64,000 nucleotides of DNA from Cardiobacterium valvarum. GTDB taxonomy: Bacteria; Pseudomonadota; Gammaproteobacteria; Cardiobacteriales; Cardiobacteriaceae. This document shows positions 1 through 8,115 of the stretch, in pieces. The DNA lies in contig NZ_UFUW01000001.1 in assembly GCF_900460955.1 (NCBI RefSeq), forward strand, positions 1,734,738 to 1,798,737, in the 5' to 3' direction. The notes beneath the pieces were generated by a model. The model was not told the origin of the DNA, did no database searches, and saw only the letters and a list, made by a program, of their open reading frames with translations. The translations under genes were made by a program, and so were the position numbers. The first letter of the stretch is position 1. Every line of letters begins with the position of its first letter.

Positions 1-275
1 TGCCGCACGGCGGCCTGTTCGCGGGCGACGCGCTGTAACACGTTCATCTCTTTGCATAAATCGCAGGCATGGCGGTACAACCGTTCGCCGTCGGCGGTGA
101 GCAGGTAGCGCTTGCTGATGCGGTCGAAGAGGCGCAGACCGAGCGCCTGTTCCAGTTGGGCGATTTGCCGCGACACGGTGCTATGCTGCACGTCCAGCGC
201 GGTAGCAGCAGCGGTCAGCGTTTCTTTTTCCACCAGCGTGGCGAAGTAACGGATGCCGTTCCAGTCGAGATTCAT
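1..275 (-). CDS. LysR-type transcriptional regulator, N-terminal part (cut by window edge)
   Basis: Reading the minus strand from an ATG at 275 gives about 91 residues before the window ends, beginning MNLDWNGIRYFATLVEKETL. This is the winged helix-turn-helix of a LysR regulator: the stretch TAAATALDVQHSTVSRQIAQ is the DNA-recognition helix region, followed by LEQALGLRLFDR and the LTADGERL turn that ends the domain in this family. The effector-binding domain lies outside the window, so the regulated pathway cannot be named. The neighbour upstream on the same strand is a small membrane protein gene ending at 301, 25 bases away. Confidence 0.85.
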   Translation of the reverse strand, partial: MNLDWNGIRYFATLVEKETLTAAATALDVQHSTVSRQIAQLEQALGLRLFDRISKRYLLTADGERLYRHACDLCKEMNVLQRVAREQAAVR

Positions 276-300
276 TGAGCCTGATTTCCCCAAGCGGGCT

Positions 301-771
301 TTACTCTTCATCTTCGTCTTCGTCGCGGCTGTTTCTGGGCAAGTGGAAACAGCCGACCAGCAGCCCCACAGCCAGTGCCATCATCGCGTAGGTAAAGGTT
401 ACCAGCACGCTGTTAATGAACGCAGAAAGTGGCAGATGAAAGGTAAAGACGATAGCGAAGGTGATGACGCAAAACGTCATCCCGCCAAGCAGAGGGCCGA
501 TAAACACCCCAATCAGGATAAAGAGGACGATGCTGCCGATGTCGCGGCGCAGCTTCAGTTGATTGGCTAGCCAACCGATGGCACTGGCGGAAACCAACCC
601 GGCGCCGCCCAGCATGCAAACATAGAGCCATGCCGGACTGCCGCGATGCCCATAGACCAGCAGAAAGAGAATGCTGGGCACCAGGGACATTATGGTGATG
701 AGCCAGCCGGTGGCAAAACGCGGGGAATTTTGTTCGTCTTGCGGCATTTGGGATGGGGTGGTGTCTGTCAC
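301..771 (-). CDS. Small integral membrane protein, unknown function
   Basis: A 156-residue protein when started at the GTG at 771, which has AGAGGA about six bases upstream; a longer frame back to 840 exists but its ATG lacks a ribosome site. Four or five hydrophobic segments are visible (for example ITIMSLVPSILFLLVYG, a glycine-rich segment LYVCMLGGAGLVSASAIG, IGSIVLFILIGVFIGPLLGG, and two near the C-terminus), and the tail is very acidic (DEDEDEE). I do not recognise a family. It lies upstream of the LysR fragment on the same strand and could be co-transcribed with it. Confidence 0.65.
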   Translation of the reverse strand: MTDTTPSQMPQDEQNSPRFATGWLITIMSLVPSILFLLVYGHRGSPAWLYVCMLGGAGLVSASAIGWLANQLKLRRDIGSIVLFILIGVFIGPLLGGMTFCVITFAIVFTFHLPLSAFINSVLVTFTYAMMALAVGLLVGCFHLPRNSRDEDEDEE

Positions 772-1008
772 GGTTTTTCCTCTTGTCTGGTGCGTGATGA
801 ACGGCGCTGCGGTGTTTGCTGCCGCCACTTGTCTCGGCATTCTAGCGATGCCTGCCTATGGAGAGAACGCGCCGGAATGAAGGCTTTTCTCTGCGGCAAA
901 TCGTCGTCCCATTGTGCAGATATCATCGAGTATTGCCAATTTATGCCGTTTTAGTGTTTTTATAAACGGTTTAGACTGCCAGCCGTTACTTTAATTTTGA
1001 GGAATGCC

Positions 1009-1239
1009 ATGAAAAAACTGCCGAAAAAATACGCCGGGGTGCTGTTTTCACTGTATGCCTCGGCGGTGATGGTGCTTATCGTCAGCGGTGTGCTGGTTGC
1101 GTTGAACACCGGCATCGAAGCCGGCTATCCGCTGCGTCTGCTGAAAGCCTACCTCATCACCTGGCCGGTCGCCTTCGCCAGCCTGCTGCTGGTGCGGCCA
1201 CTGGTGGTGAAGTGGGTAGCGGCGTCGGTGGCGGATTGA
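1009..1239 (+). CDS. DUF2798-like two-helix membrane protein
   Basis: A 76-residue protein starting at the ATG at 1009 behind GAGGAA at 999-1004; the frame is also open to a TTG at 997, which is less likely. It begins MKKLPKKYAGVLFSLYASAV and has two hydrophobic helices (about 9-31 and 46-70) joined by a short loop with NTGIEAGYP. The pattern of two helices, the GIxAGYPxRxLKAY loop and the WPVAF second helix matches the DUF2798 family as I know it. Function unknown. It is followed by a long repeat-filled gap rather than another gene. Confidence 0.75.
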   Translation: MKKLPKKYAGVLFSLYASAVMVLIVSGVLVALNTGIEAGYPLRLLKAYLITWPVAFASLLLVRPLVVKWVAASVAD

Positions 1240-1249
1240 TTTGCCGCTG

Positions 1250-1500
1250 ACCAGGTCAGTATTTACGCCGCTTGGCGAGCCCTGCATTGACGCCGCTTGG
1301 CAACTTTATCCCCCCTTCCGCCCTTCGGGCACCTTCCCCCGTAAACGGGGGAAGGGAAAAATTCCCGCTTGGCGGGCCCAGTATTTACGCCGCTTGGCGG
1401 CAGTCATGCTGATAAAGAGCGCAAAGACGGGCTGTTCCTGCGCGGTGGACTGAAACCCATCCTGCGCGAACCCTGGTTTTATCCCGCTTGGCGGACACGC
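1250..1500. repeat. Intergenic repeat array (CCAAGCGG family plus CG-rich hairpin)
   Basis: The gap between the DUF2798-like gene and the Sel1 gene holds several copies, in the reverse sense, of the unit CCAAGCGGCGTAAATACTGG (near 1258-1277, 1288-1300, 1365-1398 and 1486-1496). Between them sits the CG-rich palindromic module at about 1308-1356 (CCTTCCGCCCTTCGGGCACC followed by a stem of CCTTCCCCCG and CGGGGGAAGG). A third short motif, GGACTGAAACCCATCCTGCG, is at 1448-1467 and has a relative near 4630. I see no gene in this stretch. Confidence 0.7.
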
Positions 1501-1596
1501 CGTTTTTGTTGAAAGCGTCGCAAGCCTCAAGCGGTGCTTGTGTGTTTTGCTGCCGCGTCTTATAAGTACGGCTGTTTTCCGCCACCGCCTGCCACC

Positions 1597-2172
1597 ATGA
1601 CCACCCGCATCCCCACCCCTTTTTCTTATTTATCCGCCGCCCGCGCCTATGCGCAGGGGGATGATGACGGTGAGCGGCAATGGCTGCTGCCGCTCGCTGA
1701 AGCGGGCGATGCGGCGGCGCAATGCAGGCTCGCTCTGCTGGCGACGGCCGCCCGGGATTATGCAGCGGCACAGGCGTGGTTCGAGCGCGCTGCCGCGCAG
1801 GGGCACAGCGAGGCGCAGTTTTTCCTCGGCCTGATTTACATCGACGGGCAGGGGGTGCCGCGTGATTATGTGCAGGCACGGGGCTGGTTTGAGCGCGCCG
1901 CTGCGCAGGGCGAGGCGCGGGCGCAGAGTTATCTCGGCTGGCTGTATGACAACGGCTACGGTGTGCGCCGTGATTTCGCCACAGCGCGGCTGTGGCTGGA
2001 GCGGGCGGCGGCGCAGGGCGACGCCGATGCACAATTTAATCTCGGCAGTTTTTATCGCTATGGCAAAAGTGTGGCGCAGGATTTTGCCACCGCGCGCCTG
2101 TGGTATGAACGCGCCGCCGCGCAGGGCGACAGCGATGCCCGGCAGGCGTTGCGCGAGCTGGGGCGCGGTTGA
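1597..2172 (+). CDS. Sel1-like repeat (TPR-like) protein
   Basis: A 191-residue protein made almost entirely of Sel1-type repeats of about 36 residues. The recurring pattern is an AQAWFERAAAQG-type helix, then AQFFLGLIYIDGQGVPRDY-type helix and loop, seen about four times with small changes. I chose the ATG at 1597 because translation upstream of it (frame open to 1534) is low-complexity and lies in the repeat region; no clear ribosome site precedes it. No signal peptide is visible, so the protein may be cytoplasmic. Sel1 proteins usually act as protein-binding scaffolds; the partner here is unknown. Confidence 0.75.
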   Translation: MTTRIPTPFSYLSAARAYAQGDDDGERQWLLPLAEAGDAAAQCRLALLATAARDYAAAQAWFERAAAQGHSEAQFFLGLIYIDGQGVPRDYVQARGWFERAAAQGEARAQSYLGWLYDNGYGVRRDFATARLWLERAAAQGDADAQFNLGSFYRYGKSVAQDFATARLWYERAAAQGDSDARQALRELGRG

Positions 2173-2186
2173 AGGGATGATTGCCG

Positions 2187-2489
2187 TCAGCTATTTTTCG
2201 GCAGGATGCGTATCAGCCGCCGCACGCGTCGCTGCGGTTCGTTATGCGTTATCTGCGGATCGTTGATCACTTCTATGCTGCCGTTGATGCGCACCCGCCG
2301 CACGATGAATTGCACATGCCCGCCCCGGCTCTGCATTTGCTGCATGTGGGTGTAGGCCATTTTGGCGCCGAGGTGGAGGCTGACCACCACCGGCTGTTCG
2401 TTGACGGCATCGGAATAGAGGGCCAGTACCGCGTAGGCGATGTTTTCCCGGCCAAAGATGAGGTCTTGCGTTTGCATGGCTGTCATCAT
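2187..2489 (-). CDS. Hypothetical small protein
   Basis: A 100-residue frame beginning MMTAMQTQDLIFGRENIAYA, with a possible later start at the Met five codons in (2477). Composition is that of a soluble mixed alpha/beta protein with a very basic tail (NEPQRRVRRLIRILPKNS). No recognised motif. It runs convergent to the Sel1 gene, whose stop lies 15 bases away. Neither start has a strong ribosome site, so it is less certain than its neighbours, but the protein composition and codon use look real rather than random. Confidence 0.5.
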   Translation of the reverse strand: MMTAMQTQDLIFGRENIAYAVLALYSDAVNEQPVVVSLHLGAKMAYTHMQQMQSRGGHVQFIVRRVRINGSIEVINDPQITHNEPQRRVRRLIRILPKNS

Positions 2490-2646
2490 GACGAAAAGAT
2501 TGCGTGATGGTCAGGATAGCACGCCGGCCTTTCCTCCGCTTGGCTGCCGCAAGGATGAGCGTCCGCGCCAGCGGCAATCGGCGCCGCGATTGTGCAGTTC
2601 TGCCGCCGGAAGCGGATAATGCGCGCCTTTCAGGACAGGAAACCGC

Positions 2647-2925
2647 ATGAAAAGTGTCCCCCTCGCCGCGCGGGTCTATGCCGATTTGGATAATGAGCGC
2701 CTCGCCCGCCATATTGTCGGCCTGACTCAGACGGATACCGTCCGCCGCTTCGACGGCAGCACACAGACCATCGGCAACGGTGATTATCTTTACCTCTATA
2801 TGGATTGCGGCGACGGGGAATACTGCGTCAGCGCAGGCATCGTCATCGCCAGTCCGTTTCCGACGCGGCCATACAAATGGTGCTGCGTGCTGGATGAAGA
2901 CATCCGCTACTGGCAGGATGATTAA
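2647..2925 (+). CDS. Hypothetical small protein
   Basis: A 92-residue protein that starts at an ATG with AGGACAGGA just upstream, a good ribosome site. It contains DGSTQTIGNGDYLYLYMDCG and a late pair of cysteines (KWCCVLDEDIRYWQDD). Acidic overall, no signal peptide or membrane segment. I do not recognise the family. It precedes the MATE exporter by 72 bases that contain one repeat unit, so the two may or may not share a transcript. Confidence 0.6.
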   Translation: MKSVPLAARVYADLDNERLARHIVGLTQTDTVRRFDGSTQTIGNGDYLYLYMDCGDGEYCVSAGIVIASPFPTRPYKWCCVLDEDIRYWQDD

Positions 2926-2929
2926 CGCC

Positions 2930-2953
2930 GCCAAGCGGCATAACCACGCGGTT
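2930..2953 (+). repeat. Single CCAAGCGG-family repeat unit (type with ATAACCACGCGG tail)
   Basis: A 24-bp unit between the hypothetical gene and the MATE gene. It differs at one base from the copy at 51075-51098 and from the copy inside murE at 35107-35130 (reverse sense). A shorter match is at 25484-25503. Confidence 0.75.
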
Positions 2954-2997
2954 TTCCCCTGCAACCCATGTAACCTGTAACAAACACAAGGACTCCC

Positions 2998-4323
2998 ATG
3001 ACAGCCCGACACGAACTGGCAGCGACGCTACGCCTCGCCCTGCCGCTGATACTGCTGCAACTCCTGAGCTACGCCCAGCCGGTCGTTGATACCGTCATGG
3101 CGGGGCGCCACAGCGACCTCACCCTCGCTTCGGTGGCACTCGCCGCACAAATCTTCAGCTTCATCTACCTTTTCATGGCCGGCTGCGCACTCGCCATCAC
3201 CGCCGCCGTCTCGCAGGCGAATGGCCGCGACGACCGCGCGCAAATCCGCCGCAACTTCCAGCAAGGCATCTGGATGCTCGCTTTTCTCGCCGTCGTCACC
3301 GTACTGCTAACCCTGCTCGGTGCCTACGTCCCTGCCCTGCTCGGCAGCACGCCGGACATCGCCCGCGAAGCGAAGCGCTACCTGCTCACCCTCGCGCCCG
3401 GCGCCGGCGTGTGCATCATCGGTCTCGCCGGACGCTGCTTCCTCGAAGGCATGGCCTATCCGCGCACCACCGTCATCGTGCAGGCGCTCTTGATCCCGGC
3501 CAATATCCTCGGCAACTATGTGCTGCTCTATGGCGCGGGCCCCATCCCCGCCCTCGGTGTGCCGGGCATGGCGCTCTCGACCGTCCTCTGCTACCTCTTC
3601 TTCACCGCTTTCGTCTTCACCGCCATCGCCCGCAACCCGCGCTGGCGGGCGTACCGCCCCTTCTACCGCTTCGCCGCGCCTGATTTCGCCGCCATCCGCC
3701 ATTATTTCGCCGTCGGCCTGCCGATTGCGCTGGCGCTGGTGATGGAAACCGGCCTGTTCACCACTGTCGGCCTTATCGTCAGCCGCACCAACGAAGTGAA
3801 CGCCGCCGCCAACCAGATTGCGCTCAACTACGCCGGGCTGTCCTTCATGATCCCGCTCGGTCTTGCCAGCGCGCTGACCATCCGCTGCGGCAACGCCTAC
3901 GGGCGCGGCGACTACGCCACCTTGCGCCTGCGCGCCCTGAGCGGCATGGCGGCAGTTGCGGTGATGATGTGCTTCGTCGCCCTCGTACCGCTCTTCCTGC
4001 GCCACGAAATCGCTGCGTTGTACAGCAGCAGCGCCGACATCGTCGCCATCGCCGGCACCATCCTCGTGCTGGTCGGCATTTTTCAAATCAGCGACGGTAT
4101 GCAGGTTTGCACGGCAGGTGTGCTGCGCGGCATCCATGACACCCGCATGCCGATGATCTACGCCTTCATCGGCTACTGGCTGGTCGGCTTCCCCGCCGCG
4201 CTTGCCGGCTATCACTGGCTCAATATCGGCGTCGCCGGATTGTGGGTCGGCATGGTGGCCGGCCTGACCCTGACCGCCGCCCTGGGCATACGCCGGGTGC
4301 TGTGGCAGGTACGCAAACGCTGA
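2998..4323 (+). CDS. MATE family multidrug efflux transporter
   Basis: A 441-residue inner-membrane protein with about twelve hydrophobic helices in two homologous halves, the MATE arrangement. The N-terminal region LPLILLQLLSYAQPVVDTVM followed by AGRHS matches the first MATE helix and the loop after it; the region GIPALGVPGMALSTVL-like around residue 185 and the second-half segment with NQIALNYAGLSFMIPLGLAS match the NorM branch. These proteins export cationic drugs in exchange for Na+ or H+. AAGGA five bases before the ATG fixes the start. Substrate is not predictable from sequence. Confidence 0.9.
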   Translation: MTARHELAATLRLALPLILLQLLSYAQPVVDTVMAGRHSDLTLASVALAAQIFSFIYLFMAGCALAITAAVSQANGRDDRAQIRRNFQQGIWMLAFLAVVTVLLTLLGAYVPALLGSTPDIAREAKRYLLTLAPGAGVCIIGLAGRCFLEGMAYPRTTVIVQALLIPANILGNYVLLYGAGPIPALGVPGMALSTVLCYLFFTAFVFTAIARNPRWRAYRPFYRFAAPDFAAIRHYFAVGLPIALALVMETGLFTTVGLIVSRTNEVNAAANQIALNYAGLSFMIPLGLASALTIRCGNAYGRGDYATLRLRALSGMAAVAVMMCFVALVPLFLRHEIAALYSSSADIVAIAGTILVLVGIFQISDGMQVCTAGVLRGIHDTRMPMIYAFIGYWLVGFPAALAGYHWLNIGVAGLWVGMVAGLTLTAALGIRRVLWQVRKR

Positions 4324-4354
4324 GGGTTATCGCCCTTCCCAGGTGGCGTGATTG

Positions 4355-4670
4355 TTGGCCCCGTCAAGCGGCGTCATTACTGGGTCCGCCAAGCGGCGTA
4401 AATACTGGCCTCGCCAAGCGGCGGTTTTACTGGTTTTTTGTTCCCCCCCTCCGGCCTTCGGCCACCTCCCCCCGCAAGCGTGGGGGAGGGAATTTTTGTG
4501 CCAAGCGGCGTGGTTGCTGGGTTTTGTAGAGACGTTGCCTGCAACGTCTCAAAAACAAGAAAACTGCGTTGTGACCCTGTTTGACGGTCGCGCTTGCCTT
4601 GCACGCAAAAAGCAGGCTACGCCTCTCGATGGGCTGAAGCCCATCCTACGCCCGCCAAGCGGTACCAATG
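4355..4670. repeat. Intergenic repeat array with three tandem CCAAGCGG units
   Basis: Units at about 4365-4384, 4391-4411 and 4415-4435 follow one another with spacers of a few bases, each reading CAAGCGGCG then a few bases then TACTGG. They are followed by the CG-rich hairpin module (4446-4490), another unit at 4501-4520, a perfect palindrome GAGACGTTGC-CT-GCAACGTCTC at 4529-4550, a motif GGGCTGAAGCCCATCCTACG at 4630-4649 and a last unit at 4652-4674. No gene is seen between 4324 and 4721. Confidence 0.75.
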
Positions 4671-4721
4671 CTGGGGGTCATGGAAAAAAACGGGGCGGCT
4701 TGCCGCCGCCCCGTTCGTGCA

Positions 4722-5681
4722 TCACTGCTGTTCTTCCGCCGGCAGTGCCAACATCGGCACGGTGCCACCCGGCAACATGGTGCGCGGCAGGACGCCGTTC
4801 CATCTTTCCGCCTGCATCAGGCGGATGATTTCCGGATTTTTGCGCAGGGCTTCGCCTTTGGTGTTGATGGAATCCGCTTCCGCTTTCGAGCGCAGTTCGA
4901 TTGCCTTGGCTTCGGCTTCCGCGGCCTTGATCTGCGCATCGGCCAGACCTTGGGCGCGGGTGGCGGCAATTTGCGCTTCGATGCGTTCGCGTTCGAGGTT
5001 TTGTTTGTAGCGCTCGACTTCCACCTCCGCTTTCATGCGGTCTTCAATCGTCTGCTCGTAAGCATCGGAGAAATCGACGTTTTCTATCTGCACACTGGCG
5101 ATGCGCAGGTAGGGGTATTTGGCGAGCGCATTCACGATGGCATCCTTGCTGCGGTTGTTCAGCTCTTCGCGGTGCTGCACGGAGCGGATGGCGGTGAATT
5201 GACCGAAGACGGTTTTCAGCTCCTGTTTGACGATGGGGGTAATCGCCAGCTCGTAGAGGTTCTCGGTTTTGCCAAACTGGGTATAGAGCGCTTCCACACC
5301 GTCTTCGGCGATGGAAAAAGTCACGGAAAGGGTAATGTGCGCCGGTTGCTGGTCGCTGGAATAGGCGAACACGTCTTTCATGCTGCCGGTGGTGGTGCGT
5401 ACCGGGATACGTACGACACGGTCGATGTAGGGCATTTTGAAATGCAGGCCGGGTTCGGCCACTTTGCTCACTTCGCCGTAATGGAGGACAACGCCGCGCT
5501 CGCCCTGATCCACGGTGTACATGCTGCCGCCGGACATCAGCAGCAGGATGAAGACGATGGCGGCACTGAAGAACAGGATAAAGAGCGGGGCTCTGCTTTT
5601 TTTCGGGGGGAGGCTGTTATTGGTGTTCACGGGGGTTCCTTCGGGGGTGATGGGGGCGGTGTTTTGCTGACGGCGTGTCAT
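4722..5681 (-). CDS. SPFH/prohibitin-type membrane protein
   Basis: A 319-residue protein with one N-terminal membrane helix (about 31-52, LFILFFSAAIVFILLLM), then a Band 7/SPFH domain starting YTVDQGERGVVLHYGEV, and a long Ala/Glu-rich coiled coil (about 205-265) with AEAEAKAIELRSKAEADS. The order and the AAEAEAKA repeat are typical of prohibitin-like and HflK/HflC-like proteins that form large rings at the inner membrane and regulate proteases such as FtsH. AGGA lies a few bases before the ATG at 5681. A small lipoprotein gene ends nine bases upstream, so the two form an operon. Confidence 0.85.
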   Translation of the reverse strand: MTRRQQNTAPITPEGTPVNTNNSLPPKKSRAPLFILFFSAAIVFILLLMSGGSMYTVDQGERGVVLHYGEVSKVAEPGLHFKMPYIDRVVRIPVRTTTGSMKDVFAYSSDQQPAHITLSVTFSIAEDGVEALYTQFGKTENLYELAITPIVKQELKTVFGQFTAIRSVQHREELNNRSKDAIVNALAKYPYLRIASVQIENVDFSDAYEQTIEDRMKAEVEVERYKQNLERERIEAQIAATRAQGLADAQIKAAEAEAKAIELRSKAEADSINTKGEALRKNPEIIRLMQAERWNGVLPRTMLPGGTVPMLALPAEEQQ

Positions 5682-5690
5682 GGAAAGGTC

Positions 5691-5861
5691 CTATTTGCTG
5701 GCTTTGGCGCGAATACCAATGCTTCCGTACAACTCGGTGTCACCGCTTTCGTTCGAGATGCCGATGTGGTTGCCGCGCGTGTCATGCCGGGCGGCGGTGG
5801 ACGTCGGCTGTTGGGCGCAGGCGGTGAGCAGGAGGAGGCTGGTGAGGAGGAGGATTTTCAT
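5691..5861 (-). CDS. Small lipoprotein (56 aa)
   Basis: Translation from the ATG at 5861 gives MKILLLTSLLLLTACAQQ, a complete lipoprotein signal with lipobox LTAC (Cys15), followed by about 40 residues rich in polar amino acids ending YGSIGIRAKASK. It occupies the end of a longer open frame that overlaps gnd and is spurious upstream. The stop is nine bases before the SPFH gene, so the pair is probably co-transcribed. The start follows the gnd terminator by about 22 bases, so expression would need terminator read-through or a promoter inside gnd. Function unknown. Confidence 0.7.
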   Translation of the reverse strand: MKILLLTSLLLLTACAQQPTSTAARHDTRGNHIGISNESGDTELYGSIGIRAKASK

Positions 5862-5881
5862 GGTTCTTGGCAATGTCGGTA

Positions 5882-5906
5882 AAAGCCCCCGCTTGTTGCG
5901 GGGGTT
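5882..5906 (-). terminator. Rho-independent terminator after gnd
   Basis: On the minus strand a stem of CCCCCGC and GCGGGGG with a short loop is followed by CTTTTA, 15 bases after the gnd stop codon. Confidence 0.75.
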
Positions 5907-5920
5907 GGTGTAATGCCTGT

Positions 5921-7372
5921 TCAGGCGTCGTAGGTAGTCGAAGCGGTATCGCCGCCGGTGCCGGTCCAGTTGGTGTGGTGATACTTCCCGCGCGGCTGGT
6001 CGGTGCGTTCGTAGGTGTGCGCGCCGAAGTAGTCGCGCTGGGCTTGCAGCAGGTTGGCGGGCAGTTGCGCGCTGGTGTAGCCGTCGAGGAAGGTCAGCGC
6101 CGAAGCCATGCATGGCACGGGGATGCCGTGGCGGATGGCGGCGGCGACAACTTGGCGCCAGTCGGCGAGGTTTTGTTGCAGGATGTGGCGGAAGTAAGGC
6201 GCGGCGCCGAGGAAGTTGAGGTCGGGGTCTTGCGCGTAAGCGTCGCGGATGTCGCCGAGGAAGCGGCTGCGGATGATGCAGCCTTCGCGCCACAGCATGG
6301 CGGTCGCGCCGTAGTTGATGTGCCAGCCGTGCTGTTCGGAGGCTTCGCGGATGAGCATGAAGCCCTGGGCATAGGAGATGATTTTTGCCGCGAGCAGGGC
6401 TTTGCGCAGGGCTTCGATCCAGGTGGCCGTGTCGCCGTCGATGCGCGTGGCCGGGCGCGGGAAGTGGGCGGCGTTTGCCACGCGCGCGTCTTTGGCGGCG
6501 GAGATGGTACGCGCGTACACGGCTTCGCTGATGAGGGTGAGCGGGATGCCGTAGTCAAGGGCGTTGATGGCGGTCCATTTACCGGTGCCTTTTTGTCCGG
6601 CGGTGTCGAGGATGTGCTCGACCAGCGGGCTGCCGTCCGTGTCTTTGTAGGCGAGGATGGCGGCGGTGATCTGGATGAGGTAGCTGTCGAGTTCGGTCTT
6701 GTTCCACTGGCTGAAGACACGGTGCATGGCGTCGTGATCAAGGCCGAAGCCGTCTTTCATGATGTGGTAGGCCTCGCAGATAAGCTGCATGTCGCCGTAT
6801 TCGATGCCGTTATGCACCATTTTCACGAAGTGGCCCGCGCCGTCGGCACCGACCCAGTCGCAGCAGGGTTCGCCGTCCGGGGTTTTGGCGGCAATCGCTT
6901 GCAGGATGGGTTTGATGTGCGGCCAGGCCTCGATATCGCCGCCCGGCATGATGGAAGGGCCGTGGCGCGCGCCTTCTTCACCGCCGGAGACACCGGCACC
7001 GACGTAGCGGATGCCTTTGTCGCGCAGGGCGTGAACGCGGCGGGTGGTGTCGGGGTAATGGGAGTTGCCACCGTCGATGATGATGTCGCCGGGGGCGAGG
7101 TGGGGGACAAGCTGGTCGATGAATTGGTCCACCACGTCGCCGGCGCGCACCATGAGCATGATGATGCGCGGGCTTTTCAGTTTTTCCACGAGTTCCGGGA
7201 TGCTGTGCGCGCCGCTGATGTTGGTACCCTTGGCCGCGCCTTGCAGGAATTCGTCCACTTTGGCGGTGGTGCGGTTGTAGGCAACGACGTGGTAGCCGTG
7301 GTCGTTCATGTTGAGGATGAGGTTTTGGCCCATGACGGCAAGGCCGATGACACCGATGTCTGCTTTTGGCAT
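5921..7372 (-). CDS. gnd: 6-phosphogluconate dehydrogenase, decarboxylating
   Basis: A 483-residue enzyme that oxidises 6-phosphogluconate to ribulose 5-phosphate with release of CO2 and NADPH, the third step of the oxidative pentose phosphate pathway. It starts MPKADIGVIGLAVMGQNLIL, a Rossmann motif with the family signature GxAVMGxNL. NRT at 33-35 fits NADP binding. GGNSHYPDTTRR (101-112) and KMVHNGIEYGDMQ (184-196) carry the active-site Lys184 and Glu191. Length matches the long bacterial form. It is the last gene of zwf-pgl-gnd, 33 bases after pgl, and has its own terminator. Confidence 0.97.
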   Translation of the reverse strand: MPKADIGVIGLAVMGQNLILNMNDHGYHVVAYNRTTAKVDEFLQGAAKGTNISGAHSIPELVEKLKSPRIIMLMVRAGDVVDQFIDQLVPHLAPGDIIIDGGNSHYPDTTRRVHALRDKGIRYVGAGVSGGEEGARHGPSIMPGGDIEAWPHIKPILQAIAAKTPDGEPCCDWVGADGAGHFVKMVHNGIEYGDMQLICEAYHIMKDGFGLDHDAMHRVFSQWNKTELDSYLIQITAAILAYKDTDGSPLVEHILDTAGQKGTGKWTAINALDYGIPLTLISEAVYARTISAAKDARVANAAHFPRPATRIDGDTATWIEALRKALLAAKIISYAQGFMLIREASEQHGWHINYGATAMLWREGCIIRSRFLGDIRDAYAQDPDLNFLGAAPYFRHILQQNLADWRQVVAAAIRHGIPVPCMASALTFLDGYTSAQLPANLLQAQRDYFGAHTYERTDQPRGKYHHTNWTGTGGDTASTTYDA

Positions 7373-7405
7373 GTCTGCTCCTGTTGTGGATTGGTGGATG
7401 GGTGG

Positions 7406-8098
7406 CTATGACAGTTGCGCGGCTGCGGCACGGTCGAGGTGGTACTCGGTCGCGCCGTCTGTGGCACGGATGCGGGCGGCGGGGTAGTCCGCGCCAGCGG
7501 CAATTTGGCTGAGGATGGCGGCTTTGCCGCTGCCGGTCGCGAGGTAGCTGAGGCGTTTGCCGCGCATGATGAGCGGTGCGGTCAGGGTCAGGCGGGTTTG
7601 TCCGCTCTGCGGGTGGTGGGCGATGACGACGTTTTCCCCGCTTGCGTAGTCGGTCGCGCCGGGAAAGAGCGAGGCGGTGTGGCCGTCGTCGCCGATGCCG
7701 AGGATGATCCAGTCGTAGCGGCTATCCGGAATGTGAGCGGCGATGTCAGCGGCGTAGCGGGCGCATTCTGCGGTCGGGTCGGCTTCGCCACGCATACGGT
7801 GGATGTGGGCGGCGGACACGGGAACGTGGGCAAGGAGCAGGCGCTCGGCTTCACCATAGTTGCTTTCCGGGTCTTGCGGCGGGACGCAGCGTTCGTCACC
7901 CCACCACAGGTGCAGGTTCGCCCAGTTGACGCGTCCGCGCCAGGCGTCGCTAGCGAGGAGGCGGTAAAGTTGTTTGGGTGTGCTGCCGCCGGAGAGGGCG
8001 ATGTGCTGTACGCCCGGACGGTGGCTGATGGCGGCGAGTTCGGCGGCGATATGGGCGACGAGGGCGTCGCTGTCGGCGTGGATATGGGTGTTTTGCAT
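7406..8098 (-). CDS. pgl: 6-phosphogluconolactonase
   Basis: A 230-residue DevB-type lactonase that hydrolyses 6-phosphogluconolactone, the step between Zwf and Gnd. Visible family motifs are LSGGSTPKQLYRLL near residue 40, the WWGDERCVPP block near 75, and GIGDDGHTASLFPG near 135, which hold the sugar-phosphate site. I set the start at the ATG at 8098, which has AAGAGG eight bases upstream; a TTG two codons earlier (8104) is less likely. It lies 17 bases after zwf and 33 before gnd, so the three genes make a complete pathway operon. Confidence 0.95.
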   Translation of the reverse strand: MQNTHIHADSDALVAHIAAELAAISHRPGVQHIALSGGSTPKQLYRLLASDAWRGRVNWANLHLWWGDERCVPPQDPESNYGEAERLLLAHVPVSAAHIHRMRGEADPTAECARYAADIAAHIPDSRYDWIILGIGDDGHTASLFPGATDYASGENVVIAHHPQSGQTRLTLTAPLIMRGKRLSYLATGSGKAAILSQIAAGADYPAARIRATDGATEYHLDRAAAAQLS

Positions 8099-8115
8099 GG
8101 GCAATGCCTCTTGTC

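Noticed and set aside
3307..4215. Long antisense frames opposite real genes (for example 3307-4215, 5867-7411, 8104-9429, 33038-34501, 36200-37921)
   Set aside because: High-GC codon bias keeps the opposite frames open; their products are Gly/Val/Asp/His-rich with no family features, while the sense proteins are clear.
4352..4828. Open frames of 60-160 residues across the repeat arrays (also near 1241-1530, 26960-27360 and 44377-44669)
   Set aside because: They consist of translated repeat units (recurring AKRRKYW, PSGVNTG, RKRGKG strings), have no ribosome sites and read through palindromes; they are not genes.
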